Part shown: positions 1 to 11,273 of the stretch, one piece after another
Position numbering within the stretch: the stretch's first letter is position 1
Layout of the letters: each line of letters starts with the position of its first letter
Origin: Streptomyces sp. NBC_01217
GTDB taxonomy: Bacteria; Actinomycetota; Actinomycetes; Streptomycetales; Streptomycetaceae
Assembly (NCBI RefSeq): GCF_035994185.1
Contig: NZ_CP108538.1
Location: 682,001-746,000 of the forward strand
Length of the DNA stretch: 64,000 nt
Direction of reading: 5' to 3'
Position numbers and translations under genes: made by a program
The notes under the pieces: generated by a model
What the model was told of the DNA's origin: nothing
Databases searched by the model: none
Seen by the model: the letters and a program-made list of their open reading frames with translations, nothing else

Positions 1-23
1 ACCATCATCGCGGCGCCCGCATC

Positions 24-1523
24 TCAGAACTCCGACGAGCGCCTGGACTGCCTGATAATGGAGCTCTGCGGCATGGCGAGCTTGATCTCCTCGCGCAGGT
101 CCTCGATCTTCGCGTAGCCCGCGAACTGGCCCGTCAGCCGGTACATCTCGCGCAGCCGGTCCCAGGTGCGGTGCGAGGAGGTCTCCCCCATCGTCACCAG
201 GGCGAGCCGCGCATAGCGGTCGGCCTGCTCGGGGTCGTCGGCGATGAAGCACGCCGAGGCGAGCGAGATGTAGTCGAAGATCTTGGACCGCTGGCGTCCA
301 TTGGCCCGGAGCTCCAGTGCCTGCTTGGCGTGGCGCTGGGCCACGATCGCGGCCGAGGGGTCGTGCTCGGCGAGCGTACGGAAAGCCAGGGCCTGCATGC
401 CATGCAGATCCGCCTCGTCGAACAACTGCATCCAACTGGGCGGCGGCACATCACTCTTGTCCGATACGAAGAGCTCCTCGGCCTTGCCGAGGGTACGGCG
501 CATGGCCTGGCCGCGGCCCATTGACGCCTGCGCCCAAGCCTCGATGGTGTGCAGCATGGCCTGGGTTCGCGGCAGCACCATGTCCCCGGAGCCGGACTTG
601 GCGAGTTTCATCAGGTCCAGGGCGTCGTCGGGACGGCCCAGGTGGACCATCTGACGGGCCGCCCTGGAGAGCGCCTCGCCCGCGCGGGGGCGGTCGCCGC
701 CCTCGCGCGCCGCATGGGCGGCGATGACGAAGTACTTCTGGGCGGTCGGTTCGAGACCGATGTCGTGGGACATCCACCCTGCGAGCACGGCGAGATTGGC
801 GGCGACGCCCCAGAGACGGCGCTGCAGGTGTTCGGGGTGGCGGAAGGCGAGCATGCCGCCCACCTCGTTGAGCTGGCCCACCACGGCCTTGCGCTGGAGG
901 CCGCCGCCCCGGGAGGCGTCCCAGGCGCGGAACACCTCGACGGACCGTTCGAGCGCCTCGATCTCCTCCGAGCCGATGGGCGCGGCCTCGTACCGGTCGA
1001 AACCGGCCTGGTCCGCGTAAAGAGGGTCGTCGATCCTTGGGGCATCGGCCGCCAGCACAGGGTCGGTGTGCAGCCAGTCGTGCATGGGGCCGGTGATGGT
1101 CGATCCTGCGGCGAGCGCGGCGCCCGCGCTCACCAAGCCGCGTCGGTTGAGCATGAGGTCCATTCCCGTGAATTCGGTGAGGACCGCTGCCGTCCGCTCG
1201 GGCGCCCACGGCAGTCCGTCGGGATTGTGCTGCTTCCCGACCTCCTGCCGCTTCCCCGCACGCCCGCGTCGGCCGAACCCGAGGTCCTCGATGGTCACGA
1301 CACGACCGAGCCGCTCGGTGAACAGGGCAGCCAGCACTTTGGGCACAGGATCGCGGGGGGACTCCCCCATGTCGATCCAACGCCTCACCCGCGAGGTGTC
1401 GGTGGCCAGCTGCGGGTGGCCCATGGCCGCCGCCTGCCGGTTCACCATTCTCGCGAGTTCGCCCTTGGACCAGCCGGCAAGGCCGAACAGGTCGGACAGG
1501 CGGGTGTTGGGTTCTCCGGTCAC
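24..1523 (-). CDS. NsdA-like HTH/TPR regulatory protein
   Basis: A 499-residue protein starting at GTG (1523). The first ~85 residues resemble a DNA-binding region (SDLFGLAGWSKGELARM, then TSRVRRWIDMGE). The rest is mostly helical and alanine-rich, like the tetratricopeptide-type repeats of Streptomyces NsdA proteins. NsdA of S. coelicolor is known as a negative regulator of sporulation and antibiotic production. Streptomyces genomes hold several paralogues, so I assign the family but not orthology. The gene is divergent from a phosphotransferase-like gene. A perfect TGACAG-N7-CTGTCA inverted repeat lies about 30 bases upstream of the start and may be an operator. A small-ligand-sensing or partner-binding role for the repeats is inference. 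Confidence 0.75.
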   Translation of the reverse strand: MTGEPNTRLSDLFGLAGWSKGELARMVNRQAAAMGHPQLATDTSRVRRWIDMGESPRDPVPKVLAALFTERLGRVVTIEDLGFGRRGRAGKRQEVGKQHNPDGLPWAPERTAAVLTEFTGMDLMLNRRGLVSAGAALAAGSTITGPMHDWLHTDPVLAADAPRIDDPLYADQAGFDRYEAAPIGSEEIEALERSVEVFRAWDASRGGGLQRKAVVGQLNEVGGMLAFRHPEHLQRRLWGVAANLAVLAGWMSHDIGLEPTAQKYFVIAAHAAREGGDRPRAGEALSRAARQMVHLGRPDDALDLMKLAKSGSGDMVLPRTQAMLHTIEAWAQASMGRGQAMRRTLGKAEELFVSDKSDVPPPSWMQLFDEADLHGMQALAFRTLAEHDPSAAIVAQRHAKQALELRANGRQRSKIFDYISLASACFIADDPEQADRYARLALVTMGETSSHRTWDRLREMYRLTGQFAGYAKIEDLREEIKLAMPQSSIIRQSRRSSEF

Positions 1524-1550
1524 GTCAAGCCCCCAGGTTCTCGGCTGTGT

Positions 1551-1569
1551 TGACAGTAACCCCCTGTCA
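1551..1569. promoter_or_regulatory. Inverted repeat TGACAG-N7-CTGTCA upstream of the NsdA-like gene
   Basis: Perfect 6-bp arms (1551-1556 and 1564-1569) separated by 7 bases, 28 bases upstream of the GTG start at 1523. The size and spacing suit a dimeric regulator. Whether it is bound by the adjacent protein is unknown. Confidence 0.4.
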
Positions 1570-1584
1570 GATGCCTTGCGACTA

Positions 1585-1614
1585 TTCGCCAGGGTTCGCC
1601 AGGGTGCGCCAGAT
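1585..1614. repeat. Three 10-bp direct repeats (TTCGCCAGGG) in the divergent control region
   Basis: Two exact copies of TTCGCCAGGG (1585-1594, 1595-1604) are followed by a degenerate third, TGCGCCAGAT (1605-1614). The 10-bp period puts all copies on one face of the helix, as for tandem activator sites. The repeats lie between the two divergent genes, upstream of the kinase-like gene. Confidence 0.4.
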
Positions 1615-1754
1615 GGTCTGCCACCCGCGGTCCGGTGTCAGGTAGGAAAGCGCCACCCCGCCCGGCAGCCCTAGGTACTCCCCAGGGTGCCGATCGGCCG
1701 CCGGCCGGGGCGGTGTACGCAACTTGTCGGCGCACGAAGGGATCTGTCTCGCCC

Positions 1755-2891
1755 ATGTACACAGCATCGTCCTCCGTGACCGCCCCGCCCCGACCGCTTC
1801 GTCCCCTGGGGGCGGGCGGCGGACCGTACCTTGCTCCGCACCCCGCCGCGCCAGTACCCGGCACGGTCCGCCCGCGGCGGCCGACGGGGCTCGGCGGCCC
1901 GCCGCTCAGCGGGCGGCTGGACCTGTCCGGCCCGCAGGGCGCCCAGCTGAGGATGGCGATCGCCTCGGTGCACCGGATCTGCCCGGAGTTCAATCCGGTG
2001 CAGGTGCTGCGCCGCAGCGGCCGTTCCGTGCTCCTCGTCGGCTCCACCGGTCGCACCACCGCGGTCGCCAAGTGTTTACTGGACCACTCCCCCGCGTGGT
2101 CGGAGCGGTTCCGGCACGAAATAGCTGCATATCGTGCGTTCGTCCGGCACCGCCCGCCTGTGCGGGTACCCCGGCTCATCGCGGCCGACCCGGAGAACTG
2201 CACCCTGGTGATCGAGCGGATGCCCGGCCGGGTGGCCGCGCTGACCCGCCACCCGTCGGAGGCGCCGCCCCGCGCCGATGTGCGGGCCGCACTCGGCGCG
2301 ATCACCCGCGTCAACGCGTGGCGGCCGGCTCCGGGTCTCTTCGACGCGCCGCTGGACTACGCCTCGCGCATCGCCCGCTATCACGAACTGGGGCTTTTCA
2401 CCGACCGCGATCTGGGCGATCTGCAGAAGCTGCTGCACGGACTGGCGCACGCGGGCGGCCGTCAGGGCATGGGGCAGTTCTGTCATGGTGACGCGCTGCT
2501 CTCCAACATCCTGCTGTCACCGACGGGTCCGGTGCTGGTGGACTGGGAGCACGCGGGCTGGTATCTGCCCGGCTACGACCTGGCGACGCTCTGGGCGGTC
2601 CTGGGCGACGCACCGGCGGCTCGCCGTCAGATCAGCCAGCTGGCACAGGCCGCGGGGCCCGCTTCGCGGGACGCGTTCCTGGTAAACCTGATGCTGGTGC
2701 TGACGCGGGAGATCCGTACCTACGAGACGGCCGTCCAGCGGGCCATGCGGGAGCCGGTGCCCCCGGGCGCCGGACAGGACCGGCCGGGCGCGCTCACGTC
2801 GAGCGAGGAGCAACGGCTGCTGCTGCGCCGGCTGCACGACGACTGCGCGATGGCCCGCCGGGCCGTGCGTGCCGCGGTCGGCACACGCTGA
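1755..2891 (+). CDS. Aminoglycoside phosphotransferase (APH)/choline-kinase-fold protein with a TTA codon
   Basis: A 378-residue protein from ATG 1755, preceded by GAAGGGAT; in-frame upstream starts add only a low-complexity extension. Kinase-fold marks are Lys106 (TAVAKCLL), the Brenner-type catalytic loop HGDALLSN (His244, Asp246, Asn251) and the metal-binding DWEHAG (Asp263). Such proteins phosphorylate hydroxyls of small molecules; the substrate is unknown and resistance should not be assumed. Leu108 is encoded by TTA (2076-2078). In Streptomyces this rare codon makes translation depend on the bldA tRNA, so late-growth expression is likely. The gene is divergent from the NsdA-like regulator and ends in a strong hairpin. 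Confidence 0.8.
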   Translation: MYTASSSVTAPPRPLRPLGAGGGPYLAPHPAAPVPGTVRPRRPTGLGGPPLSGRLDLSGPQGAQLRMAIASVHRICPEFNPVQVLRRSGRSVLLVGSTGRTTAVAKCLLDHSPAWSERFRHEIAAYRAFVRHRPPVRVPRLIAADPENCTLVIERMPGRVAALTRHPSEAPPRADVRAALGAITRVNAWRPAPGLFDAPLDYASRIARYHELGLFTDRDLGDLQKLLHGLAHAGGRQGMGQFCHGDALLSNILLSPTGPVLVDWEHAGWYLPGYDLATLWAVLGDAPAARRQISQLAQAAGPASRDAFLVNLMLVLTREIRTYETAVQRAMREPVPPGAGQDRPGALTSSEEQRLLLRRLHDDCAMARRAVRAAVGTR

Positions 2892-2908
2892 CCCTTCCGA
2901 GGGGGGAC

Positions 2909-2952
2909 GCGCGCTGCGGGTCCGGTGCCGACACACCGGGCCCGCAGCGCGC
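2909..2952 (+). terminator. 19-bp stem hairpin after the phosphotransferase-like gene
   Basis: Arms 2909-2927 and 2934-2952 pair over 19 bases with one G-T wobble and a 6-base loop. It lies 17 bases past the stop at 2891, between convergent genes. Confidence 0.7.
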
Positions 2953-2962
2953 TGTCGTACGC

Positions 2963-2999
2963 CACCGGCCCCGCACGCCGAACGCGTGCGGGGCCGGTG
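2963..2999 (-). terminator. 16-bp stem hairpin after the amidase gene
   Basis: Arms 2963-2978 and 2984-2999 pair perfectly around a 5-base loop, just downstream of the minus-strand stop at 3005. Together with the hairpin at 2909-2952 this insulates the convergent pair. Confidence 0.7.
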
Positions 3000-3004
3000 C
3001 TTCC

Positions 3005-4336
3005 TCAGTGCGCGCGCACGATGTCCACGTCGGACGCCTTCACGAACGCGATCCGGTGGCCGATCTGCACCGTCACGTACTTCTCCTTGCCGCTGAAGTA
3101 CGAGTGGTCGAGCGGGTACGAGGCGTCGATCGTCGGGGCATAGAAGAAGCCCGTGGGTGCCTCACCGCCGCCGGGGTAGGACTGGCCGGCCTTGATGGTG
3201 TACTGCAGCGGCGACCCCACCCGCTGGTCCGCGAAGTCCGCGGGGTACTCGGACTTCTCCGGGTACGCGACCCCGTACACCGGCACCTCCGTACGGCCCG
3301 CCTTCGGCTTGACCACGTAGCCGGAGGTGGACGTGGTGGTGCGGGTATGGGCCGGGGTCTGGAACCAGGCCTTCTGCCCGTACCACCAGATGGCCGTCCA
3401 GCCGGGGGCGCGGTCCGCGACGACGGCCTGCTGGGTGGCGCTGATCTTGCTGCCCCAGTCGGCGGCGCAGTTCGTTCCGGGCGAACCGTCGGTGTGCAGG
3501 CCCGGGTCGGAGAAGAGCGGTGCGTCGGTGGACGGTCCGGTGTGGAGCGGGACGGCGCTGGAGCCCTGGACCGGCAGGTCGACGCCCTTCTCGCAGTCGC
3601 GGAACGCCTGCTTGTTCTTCTTGAAGTCCGGGTTGACGGTGATGAGTTCGCTGCCCCTGGGGGCGCTCGGCACGGTGGGCTTGCCGAGCAGCGTCATGAA
3701 GTGGTTCCAGTCCCAGTAGGTGCCCGGGTCCCAGTGCATGTTCTTGGTGCCGGACGCGCTGGTGGGCGGCACACCGTCGTGGCCGATGATGTGCTGGCGG
3801 TCGAGCGGGATGTCGTACTTGGCGGCGAGATAGCGCACCAGTTTGGCGGTCGAGCGGTACATCTCGGGGGTGTACCACTTGGCGCCCTCGACGGCGACGC
3901 CCTCCTGCTCGATGCCGATCGAGTGGGTGTTGACATACCAGTTGCCCGCCTGCCAGGCGACGTCCTTGCCCTTGACCATCTGGGTCACATGCCCGTCGGC
4001 CGAGCGCACCACATAGTGGGCGGAGGTCTGCTTCAGCGGGTTCTGGAAGATGTTCAAAGTGGTGTCGAAGTCTTCTTCGGTGTCATGCAGAACAATGAAC
4101 CTGATCTTGTTGCTGTGCGGCCGGTCCGAGGTGTCGTAGTTCCCGTACGACTCCTTGTCGGCCGGGTCACCCGTCTGCTGGTAGGCCGCCGGTACCCAGT
4201 CGCATTCGAGGCCGCGCGGGCATTCCGGCCGCACCCCGTCCGCACCGGCCTGCGCCACAGGACTGAGCAGCGTCATGCTCAGTGCGCCGACCGTGGTCAA
4301 CGCGAGTGCGAGTCCGGTCCTCTGCTTGGACGTCAT
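3005..4336 (-). CDS. Secreted N-acetylmuramoyl-L-alanine amidase (Amidase_2/PGRP fold)
   Basis: A 443-residue protein; ATG 4336 has the ribosome site AAGAAGGG. Residues 1-30 form a Sec signal peptide ending in PVAQA. The amidase domain spans about 75-215. The expected zinc ligands are His84 (IVLHDTEE), His186 (IIGHDGVPP) and Asp203 (HWDPG). This family cuts the amide bond between muramic acid and L-alanine in peptidoglycan, outside the membrane. The ~220 C-terminal residues contain paired cysteines and aromatic residues and resemble an SH3-like or wall-binding extension that I cannot name. It is divergent from geosmin synthase, with 385 bases between the starts. A function in wall remodelling during development is inference. 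Confidence 0.88.
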   Translation of the reverse strand: MTSKQRTGLALALTTVGALSMTLLSPVAQAGADGVRPECPRGLECDWVPAAYQQTGDPADKESYGNYDTSDRPHSNKIRFIVLHDTEEDFDTTLNIFQNPLKQTSAHYVVRSADGHVTQMVKGKDVAWQAGNWYVNTHSIGIEQEGVAVEGAKWYTPEMYRSTAKLVRYLAAKYDIPLDRQHIIGHDGVPPTSASGTKNMHWDPGTYWDWNHFMTLLGKPTVPSAPRGSELITVNPDFKKNKQAFRDCEKGVDLPVQGSSAVPLHTGPSTDAPLFSDPGLHTDGSPGTNCAADWGSKISATQQAVVADRAPGWTAIWWYGQKAWFQTPAHTRTTTSTSGYVVKPKAGRTEVPVYGVAYPEKSEYPADFADQRVGSPLQYTIKAGQSYPGGGEAPTGFFYAPTIDASYPLDHSYFSGKEKYVTVQIGHRIAFVKASDVDIVRAH

Positions 4337-6935
<2,599 letters not shown>

Positions 6936-6957
6936 CGCCCGCTTGCTTCGCGGCTAC

Positions 6958-6986
6958 GGCCCGTCGTGCTCACCGCGCGGCGGGCC
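6958..6986 (+). terminator. Hairpin between geoA and the convergent small gene
   Basis: GGCCCGTCG (6958-6966) pairs with CGGCGGGCC (6978-6986) with one wobble and an 11-base loop. It lies between convergent stops at 6935 and 6993, so it could serve either strand. Confidence 0.45.
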
Positions 6987-6992
6987 TGAGGG

Positions 6993-7493
6993 TCAGCCCT
7001 GCTGGAACAGCTCGGCGGGCAGGGGCTTCAGCAGGGTGTACAGATCGTCCGTGATCGGCCGGTCCCAGCTGGCGATGGTGACGAGCACGCCGTCGCTGCG
7101 GTCGAACTGGACGCAGGAGATCCGGCTCTCGGAGAGCTTGACGCGGCGGACGATCAGCAGGTTGTCGCCCTGCATCACCGGCATGTCCTCGGTGCCGGTG
7201 ACCTCGACCGGTTCGTCGTTCTCCAGCGCGAGCAGCAGCTGGGCGACCTCGAACGGGATCTGGCCCTCCTCGGTCTCTCGGGCGGGCGAGCCCTCCGGGA
7301 GATTGCCGATGATCATCGCGGGGCCGCGGCCTCCGAACAGGTCGTAGCGCAGGAAGACGCCCTGACAGCTGCCGTCGGGCGCGGGCAGCAGACCGGCGCC
7401 GAGGTTTCCGGGCCAGTCGCCCGGGTCCATGGCCAGGACGTCGAAGTCGGGGCCCGCGGGTGTGGCGGCGCTACGGCGGCGGAGGAAGGACAT
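6993..7493 (-). CDS. Conserved hypothetical protein (166 aa)
   Basis: A 166-residue soluble protein that I do not recognise beyond its resemblance to conserved actinobacterial proteins of unknown function. It has no signal peptide, membrane segment or metal motif. The N-terminus is basic (SFLRRR), followed by a mixed alpha/beta composition with FEVAQLLLALEND and NLLIVRRVKL in the middle. The start at ATG 7493 is the first in frame and lacks a clear ribosome site. It is convergent with geoA and upstream of an ACT-domain gene on the same strand; no operon is evident. Confidence 0.6.
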   Translation of the reverse strand: MSFLRRRSAATPAGPDFDVLAMDPGDWPGNLGAGLLPAPDGSCQGVFLRYDLFGGRGPAMIIGNLPEGSPARETEEGQIPFEVAQLLLALENDEPVEVTGTEDMPVMQGDNLLIVRRVKLSESRISCVQFDRSDGVLVTIASWDRPITDDLYTLLKPLPAELFQQG

Positions 7494-7592
7494 GCAGACA
7501 TGTTACGTGTCCGGGCTCACGTTGCGGAGCCGGGTCCGCGCCGCCCGGGGCGCATCCGGGTCCGCGGTCCGGGCTCCGGCCGGCCCCCGCGC

Positions 7593-8000
7593 TCAGTCCT
7601 GGCCGGATTCCGTGGCCAGCGCCTCCAGCACACCGACGGCCTCGGCGGCCCGGTCGTAGGGGACGAACAGGTGGTCGTGGTGGAAGCCGGCCACCACATT
7701 GCAGCTCAGCCCGGCATCGGTGAGTGCCAGGGACACGGCGGCGGTGAGGCCCACCGCGTCCAGCGCGGAGTGGACACGGAGGGTGATCCAGCCCGCCACG
7801 TAGTCGTACCGCAGCCCGGCCGCTACGGCTTCCGTCTCCGGCAGCACCAGGGTGAGTCCCTCGGGCTCGGTGACCGTGACGACCGGAGTGACGCCCTCGG
7901 GCATCGCACCGTCGGGCACGGTGGTGAAGGCATAGCGGCCCGGGTTCAGCTCCGGCCGCATACCGCTCAGCAGGGTTCGAAGATCGCGCTCGCCTGTCAC
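7593..8000 (-). CDS. Small ACT-domain protein
   Basis: About 135 residues, starting at GTG 8000 (a second in-frame GTG lies at 8006). The C-terminal half, about residues 65-130, fits an ACT-type ligand-binding fold: GWITLRVHSALDAVGLTAAVS, then GLSCNVVAGFHHDHLFVP. Stand-alone proteins of this kind usually bind amino acids or similar small ligands; the ligand here is unknown. It begins 10 bases after the stop of the CGNR zinc-finger gene, so the two are probably co-transcribed. No enzyme domain is attached. Confidence 0.65.
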   Translation of the reverse strand: MTGERDLRTLLSGMRPELNPGRYAFTTVPDGAMPEGVTPVVTVTEPEGLTLVLPETEAVAAGLRYDYVAGWITLRVHSALDAVGLTAAVSLALTDAGLSCNVVAGFHHDHLFVPYDRAAEAVGVLEALATESGQD

Positions 8001-8010
8001 GGTCACCACG

Positions 8011-8610
8011 CTACGTGGCGCGGTGGCGCTCGTGGTGACGTGCGACCCGGGCGCGGTTGCCGCAGGACGGCTTGCACCACTCCTGGCGGGGGTGCTCCTT
8101 GACGAAGTAGCGCACGCAGCGAGGGGCGTGGCAGGCGCGCAGCGCCGTGCGGTCCGGTCCGGCGAGGAAGCCGATGGCTGCACGGGCGAGCGCGGCAGGC
8201 AGGGCGCTCTGCCCCGCCGCTCTGCCGACCGGGTGATGATGGGCGACGGGGTCGTGGTCCGGCGCCCAGTCGAGGCGGGGCACGGTCGCGACCGTGGCAG
8301 CGGTGGCATTGAGCCTGCGCAGCGCCTCCTCCAAGGGCGGCAGCCGTCCGGCATCGGCGGGGCTCGGCTCGCCGGGGCGTACGGCGTACGCGAAGAGCGC
8401 CCGAACGGCGGCGCGCAGCGACCGTACGGCTTCCAGGCTCTGTGCGTCGGCCGCCCAGCCCCCGCCGCCCGACGCGTCGCCGAGCAGACCGGACCGCTCG
8501 CGCACCCAGTGGGTCAGCCCCTCCGGGGTGTCGAGGTCGTCGGCGACACCACCGCGCCCGTCGTGGCGGATGGTGAGTGCGAGGTCGAGCGCAAGGCGGG
8601 TGTCGGACAC
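8011..8610 (-). CDS. CGNR zinc-finger protein (ABATE domain)
   Basis: About 199 residues. I chose GTG 8610 (VSDTRLALDLAL), the only plausible start codon near the conserved N-terminus. The C-terminus carries the CGNR zinc finger: cysteines in CHAPRC, then WCKPSCGNRARVARHHERHR. The N-terminal part corresponds to the ABATE region usually paired with this finger. Members are presumed transcription regulators with unknown inducers. The first gene of a likely two-gene unit with the ACT-domain protein 10 bases downstream. Confidence 0.82.
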   Translation of the reverse strand: MSDTRLALDLALTIRHDGRGGVADDLDTPEGLTHWVRERSGLLGDASGGGGWAADAQSLEAVRSLRAAVRALFAYAVRPGEPSPADAGRLPPLEEALRRLNATAATVATVPRLDWAPDHDPVAHHHPVGRAAGQSALPAALARAAIGFLAGPDRTALRACHAPRCVRYFVKEHPRQEWCKPSCGNRARVARHHERHRAT

Positions 8611-8717
8611 GGATGTAATGGTAGCTACGGCGTGAGCCGTTAAGCACGAGGGAGGGCCTGCGGACCTCCGGGAGCGCGGCTGCCGCGGCCCGAAGGCCGG
8701 TGCCGGGCGTCCGGTCC

Positions 8718-8957
8718 TCAGGTCAGGTCGAACTCGCCGTCGCGGGCGTTCACCACGAAGGCGCGCCATTCGGCCGGGGTGAAGATCAGCGACGGGCTGC
8801 CGGGTTTGCCGGCGTTGCGCATCGCGATGAACCCTTCGACAAAGGCGATCTGGACATCGCCCGTACCCTGACTGCCCGATCGCCAGTCCGCGTTGCTGAG
8901 ATCGAGGTCCGGCTTGTCCCAGCCCGCGAAGGGCTGCTGGGTGGTGCTCTCCGCCAC
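8718..8957 (-). CDS. DUF397 protein
   Basis: A 79-residue protein. GTG 8957 is preferred over the upstream ATG at 8990 because GGGAGGAG sits directly in front of it. The DUF397 core is evident: LDLSNADWRSGS, then VQIAFVEGFIAMRNAG, then LIFTPAEWRAFVVNARDGEFDL. In Streptomyces these small proteins are normally encoded next to an XRE-type regulator and act with it (the BldB/AbaA-like group). No such regulator is adjacent here; the neighbours are a CGNR protein and a thiolase-fold gene. Confidence 0.8.
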   Translation of the reverse strand: MAESTTQQPFAGWDKPDLDLSNADWRSGSQGTGDVQIAFVEGFIAMRNAGKPGSPSLIFTPAEWRAFVVNARDGEFDLT

Positions 8958-9061
8958 GTCGGCTCCTCCCACTTGTTCGTCCCGGGCCAAAGACTAGCCA
9001 CCGTCGGCGGCCCGGGACAGGCTGCGGTTCAGGGTTCCTCCGGTCCGGGTTCCGCCTGCCG

Positions 9062-10228
9062 TCAGTGGGTGGGCGGTTCGGCTCCGACCAGCCACATGGA
9101 GAAGAACTGCGCCCCGCCGCCGTACGCATGACCGAGCGCCCTTCGCGCCCCCTCCACCTGGTGCGCGCCCGCCTGTCCCCGTACCTGCAGCGCTGCTTCG
9201 GCGAAGCGGATCATGCCGGAGGCGCCGATGGGATTGGTGGAGAGCACCCCGCCCGAGGGGTTCACCGGGAGGTCTCCGTCGAGTTCGGTGGCGCCGGACT
9301 CGGTGAGCTTCCAGCCCTCGCCCTCCTCGGCGAAGCCGAGGTTCTCCAGCCACATGGGTTCGTACCAGGAGAACGGCACGTACATCTCGACGGCGTCGAT
9401 CTCGCGTCGCGGGTCGCTGATTCCCGCCTGCCGGTACACATCGGCGGCGCAGTCCCTGCCCGCCCGCGGCGAGACGAAGTCCTTGCCTGCGAAGAGTGTG
9501 GGTTCGCTGCGCATCGCGCCGCCGTGCATCCAGGCGGGCGGATGCGGGGAACGGTCCGCTCCGGCACGGTCGGTGAGGATCATCGCGCAGGCCCCGTCGG
9601 AGGACGGGCAGGTCTCGGAGTAGCGGATCGGGTCCCAGAGCATCGGTGCGGAGCGGACCTTCTCAAGGGTTATGCCGGGGTCGTGGATGTGCGCGTACGG
9701 ATTCTTGAGCGCGTTGCGGCGGTCCTTGTACGCGACGAGGGAGCCGACCGTGTCGGGTGCCCCGGTGCGGCGCATGTACGCGCGCACGTGCGGGGCGAAG
9801 AAGCCGCCCGCGCCGGCCAGCAGCGGCTGCTGGAACGGGATGGGCAGCGACAGGCCCCACATGGCGTTGGACTCGGACTGCTTCTCGAAGGCGAGTGTGA
9901 GGACCGTGCGGTGTACCCGCGCGGAGACCAGGTTGGCTGCGACGAGTGCGGTGGAGCCGCCGACCGAGCCGGCGGTGTGCACGCGGAGCATGGGTTTGCC
10001 GACCGCGCCGAGGGCGTCGGCGAGATAGAGCTCGGGCATCATCAGGCCCTCGAAGAAGTCGGGTGCCTTGCCGATGACGACGGCGTCGATGTCCGCCCAG
10101 GTCAGGGCGGCGTCCTCCAGGGCGCGGACGGCAGCCTCGCGGACGAGTCCGGCGATGGAGACGTCCCGGCGGGCGGAGACGTGCTTCGTCTGGCCGATGC
10201 CGACTACGGCCACGGGCTCCTTAGGCAT
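9062..10228 (-). CDS. Thiolase-fold lipid-transfer-type protein (Ltp/SCP2-like, no catalytic Cys)
   Basis: A 388-residue protein of the thiolase superfamily. At the position of the nucleophilic cysteine it has HTAGSVGGST (around Gly87), and the usual GHPIGATG is replaced by STNPIGASG. Near the C-terminus HAYGGG places Tyr369 where thiolases have the second cysteine. In Ltp2-type retro-aldolases of steroid catabolism, tyrosines in this region take over catalysis, so a carbon-carbon lyase or acyl-CoA-binding role is more likely than thiolysis. The start overlaps the upstream thiolase-like gene by 8 bases. A DUF35 partner lies two genes upstream, as expected for such complexes. Confidence 0.75.
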   Translation of the reverse strand: MPKEPVAVVGIGQTKHVSARRDVSIAGLVREAAVRALEDAALTWADIDAVVIGKAPDFFEGLMMPELYLADALGAVGKPMLRVHTAGSVGGSTALVAANLVSARVHRTVLTLAFEKQSESNAMWGLSLPIPFQQPLLAGAGGFFAPHVRAYMRRTGAPDTVGSLVAYKDRRNALKNPYAHIHDPGITLEKVRSAPMLWDPIRYSETCPSSDGACAMILTDRAGADRSPHPPAWMHGGAMRSEPTLFAGKDFVSPRAGRDCAADVYRQAGISDPRREIDAVEMYVPFSWYEPMWLENLGFAEEGEGWKLTESGATELDGDLPVNPSGGVLSTNPIGASGMIRFAEAALQVRGQAGAHQVEGARRALGHAYGGGAQFFSMWLVGAEPPTH

Positions 10229-11273
10229 GAGCGCTCTCCCCTTCGAGGACGGCGACCAGGTTCTGCTGGAGACAGGGCCCGGAGGTGGCGTGGGCGAGCG
10301 CGCGGTCGGACTCGCCGCGGTGGATGCGGGCCGCGGCCTCGCCGAGGCGGATCAGCCCGGCGGCCATGACGGGGTTGGCGGCGAGCGCGCCACCGGACGG
10401 GTTGACGGTGACGCTGTCGTCGAGCCCGAGCGCCTTGCGCAGGACCACCTCCTGGGAGGTGAACGGGGCGTGCAACTCGGCGGTGTCCACGGGCCGTTCG
10501 AAGGCACCGGCGCGTTCGGCGGCGAGCCGGGTGGACGGCGACCGGGTCAGCTCTCGTACCCCGAGACTGTGGGCCTCGATGCGGTGGTCGATGCCGCGGA
10601 TCCAGGCGGGGCGGGGACACAGGGCCCGTGCGGTGTCACCGGCCGCGAGGATCACGGCTGCGGCGCCGTCGCCGACCGGCGGGCAGTCGCCGGTCCGCAG
10701 CGGCCGCACGACGTACTCACCGGCCGGGACCGGGCCCTTGAGCTGGGCGTGCGGGTTGTCCACGGCGGCGGCGCGGCTGCGGGCGGCGATCGCGGCGAGT
10801 GCGGTCTCGTCGGTTTCGCCCGCGTCGATCAGCGCCTGCGCCTGGAGTGCGGCGAGCGCGACGGAGTCCGGCCACAGCGGGCCGACGTAGTACGGATCGA
10901 GCTGGCGCGTCAGTACGTCGCGCACCTCACCGGATGAGGACTTTCCGTAGGCGTAGACGAGCGCGGTGTCGGCCTCGCCCGTCAGGATCTTCACCCATGC
11001 CTCGTAGAGTGCCCACGCGCCGTCCATCTCCACATGGGACTCGGAGATCGGCGGGTACGCGCCGACGCCGTCGAGCGCCATGGTGAAGGAGAAGGCGCGG
11101 CCCGCGAGGTAGTCGGTGGAGCCGGAGCAGGTGAAGCCGATGTCCCCGGCCCTGAGACCGGTCGTGTCAAGGACCCGGTGGAGTACGGGCATCAGCATCT
11201 CGACTTCGGAGAGTTCGTCGGTGCGCCTGAGGTGGTCGCTCTGCGCGAAGGCGACGATCGCTACGTCCCGCAT
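10221..11273 (-). CDS. Second thiolase-fold protein, Cys-less
   Basis: A 350-residue thiolase-superfamily protein. The region expected to hold the nucleophilic cysteine reads SHVEMDGAWALYEAW, with no cysteine, and the C-terminal signature is NPSGGALAANPVMAAG rather than the histidine-containing form. It therefore probably acts as a non-thiolase partner, most likely forming a heteromer with the adjacent thiolase-fold protein and the DUF35 protein. Its start directly abuts the stop of the DUF35 gene, and its 3' end overlaps the next gene by 8 bases, so the three are translationally coupled. The substrate is unknown. Confidence 0.75.
   Translation of the reverse strand: MRDVAIVAFAQSDHLRRTDELSEVEMLMPVLHRVLDTTGLRAGDIGFTCSGSTDYLAGRAFSFTMALDGVGAYPPISESHVEMDGAWALYEAWVKILTGEADTALVYAYGKSSSGEVRDVLTRQLDPYYVGPLWPDSVALAALQAQALIDAGETDETALAAIAARSRAAAVDNPHAQLKGPVPAGEYVVRPLRTGDCPPVGDGAAAVILAAGDTARALCPRPAWIRGIDHRIEAHSLGVRELTRSPSTRLAAERAGAFERPVDTAELHAPFTSQEVVLRKALGLDDSVTVNPSGGALAANPVMAAGLIRLGEAAARIHRGESDRALAHATSGPCLQQNLVAVLEGESAHA

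Noticed and set aside
451..1380. Long antisense open frames over the NsdA-like gene
   Set aside because: They arise from the strong third-position GC bias; they have no ribosome sites and Arg/Pro/Ala-rich shadow composition.
1755..2891. Calling the APH-fold protein an aminoglycoside resistance enzyme
   Set aside because: The fold covers many small-molecule kinases; there is no resistance context and the N-terminus is atypical.
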